NCBI GenBank assembly: GCA_021648425.1
Contig: JAKISV010000159.1
Location: forward strand, 1-6,387
Length of the DNA: 6,387 nt
Direction: 5' to 3'
DNA from: Rhizobiaceae bacterium
GTDB lineage: Bacteria > Pseudomonadota > Alphaproteobacteria > Rhizobiales > Rhizobiaceae
The notes under the pieces are model-generated. The model searched no databases, was not told the DNA's origin, and was given only the letters and a program-made list of their open reading frames with translations. Position numbers and translations under genes: made by a program. The stretch's first letter is position 1. Each line of letters begins with the position of its first letter. This document shows, in pieces, positions 5,586 to 6,387 of this stretch.

Positions 5586-6280
5586 TGTCCAACTCCCATA
5601 TCTGGTTTCTGGCTGGCTCTTTGCAGGGGCATTTGGCCACAAGTACCGCAATCTGGCCCCTTCGTGCCAAAGCTTCCAAAGGCCTCTGGTTCCTGCCATT
5701 CTTCATCCAGCTCATCCAGTGTCTTTATCTCGGGTGGCGACTTGTCAGCGGCTTTTTTGATGTCGGAATTCTTCAGTTTTGCCCCGGAGATCTCGACAAT
5801 TGCAGAAAAAATATGGGCGTAACCGGATTTTTTTCTCCGCAGTTTTTCACCAATAGTGGCAATGACAGGTGTCGCCTGGGCCAGTGTTTCCCGACCTTCT
5901 TGCGGTTCACAGATGGAGATAAACTCCAAAAACAAAGGCAAGTAATCGGGCAGTTCACCAACCCCGATTTTCAAGCCCATTTCTGCATAACGGTCAGACA
6001 AATCAAGCATCGCCTGGCCCCGAAAGCGCGACTCACCGTGAACATGTTCGAACAGGTGCAGGCTGTGGGCACGACCCCGGTCGAAAGTTTCCACATAAAT
6101 TTCCTGGGCATTCATTAGATCTGCTGCGGCCAATTCGTCCATGAAAGCCACAAGTTTAAGGCAGGTTTTCTTCTTCAGAAAACCATCTTCAATCAACACA
6201 CCTTTCAGGGCACTGATTTGCTCTTGCGACTCTGTGCTTGGATAAGCCAGCAATCTTGATAACACACGTAGCGATCTCAT
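5582..6280 (-). CDS. narJ: Nitrate reductase molybdenum cofactor assembly chaperone
   Basis: NarJ is a cytoplasmic chaperone that binds apo-NarGH, promotes molybdenum cofactor insertion and holds the complex until it docks on NarI; it is not part of the final enzyme. The 232-residue length fits (E. coli about 236). The family core is clear: YVETFDRGRAHSLHLFEHVH at residues 62-81, GESRFRGQAMLDL (82-94) and ELPDYLPLFLEF (109-120). The charged C-terminal part (about 165-200, DELDEEWQEPEAFG) is typically disordered. It ends with a less usual Cys-Gly-Thr-Cys (211-214). The ATG at 6280-6278 has GGGAG at 6288-6292, 7 bases upstream, and overlaps the narH stop as ATGA. The same ATGA arrangement and GGGAG site recur at narI, so translation of H, J and I is coupled. 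Confidence 0.97.
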   Translation of the reverse strand: MRSLRVLSRLLAYPSTESQEQISALKGVLIEDGFLKKKTCLKLVAFMDELAAADLMNAQEIYVETFDRGRAHSLHLFEHVHGESRFRGQAMLDLSDRYAEMGLKIGVGELPDYLPLFLEFISICEPQEGRETLAQATPVIATIGEKLRRKKSGYAHIFSAIVEISGAKLKNSDIKKAADKSPPEIKTLDELDEEWQEPEAFGSFGTKGPDCGTCGQMPLQRASQKPDMGVGQ

Positions 6281-6387
6281 GATTTTTCTCCCAATTTGGC
6301 ATCACGGGGTCTGACGCCGCCATCATCCTGTTTTGGCATCCCGTGCGCAGTACCATCCATATGGTTGTAATGGTTGGGCGAGCCAAA
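6277..6387 (-). CDS. narH: Respiratory nitrate reductase beta subunit, C-terminal end (rest outside window)
   Basis: The - strand frame entering from the window edge runs 36 codons, starting FGSPNHYNHMDGTAHG and ending RDAKLGEKS, to a TGA that overlaps the narJ start. NarH is the four-cluster iron-sulfur subunit that relays electrons from NarI to the molybdenum subunit NarG. None of the cysteine clusters falls in this fragment, so the identity rests on position (directly before narJ, with an ATGA overlap) and on the absence of stops. The visible tail is rich in histidine and glycine and probably lies beyond the conserved fold. Other frames here, including one open from the edge to 6189, are out of phase with the operon. 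Confidence 0.85.
   Translation of the reverse strand, partial: FGSPNHYNHMDGTAHGMPKQDDGGVRPRDAKLGEKS

Noticed and set aside
5586..5699. Longer NarI with a 38-residue N-terminal extension
   Set aside because: The extension lies over narJ coding sequence, while the ATG at 5585 has a well-spaced GGGAG and gives heme histidines at family positions.
5145..5822. 225-codon open frame on the + strand antisense to narJ and narI
   Set aside because: It lies wholly over two well-supported nar genes on the opposite strand, its product has no recognisable domain, and its composition is that of a shadow frame.

Overview
The window looks like a piece of an alphaproteobacterial chromosome, most likely from the Hyphomicrobiales or a close relative. 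The evidence is the gene order murA - DUF2948 - hisD - UPF0262 - low-molecular-weight phosphatase - infA - maf - yacG, which is a conserved alphaproteobacterial housekeeping block, together with the alphaproteobacterial type of IF-1 and YacG. Base composition appears moderate (about half GC by eye), lower than in many terrestrial members of the group. No species is claimed.

Left part (1-4539, + strand): the window opens inside murA (last ~153 codons, peptidoglycan precursor synthesis). After a 98-bp gap with a possible promoter come a DUF2948 protein, hisD (last two steps of histidine synthesis), a UPF0262 protein and an LMW-phosphatase-like protein. The last three genes abut with no intergenic bases and are surely co-transcribed. 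A 95-bp gap with a T-run precedes infA (translation initiation factor IF-1), then maf (nucleotide pyrophosphatase) and yacG (zinc-binding gyrase-inhibitor family).

Middle (4540-4904): a 131-bp spacer with one doubtful 41-codon ORF, a complete tRNA-Phe(GAA) with encoded CCA, then about 115 bp of AT-rich DNA and a strong hairpin with a T-tract. The hairpin lies where the two transcription directions converge and can serve as a shared bidirectional terminator.

Right part (4905-6387, - strand): the distal end of a narGHJI operon for membrane-bound respiratory nitrate reductase: the NarH C-terminus (36 codons), complete NarJ chaperone and complete NarI cytochrome b subunit. Both junctions are ATGA stop/start overlaps. 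All four NarI heme-ligand histidines are present. The organism therefore very probably respires nitrate.

I found no mobile element, CRISPR array, defence system or new system here. The points worth a second look are modest: a single-cysteine LMW phosphatase, a one-residue insertion in IF-1, tandem TTG starts, a CxxC tail on NarJ, and the convergent tRNA/nar junction.
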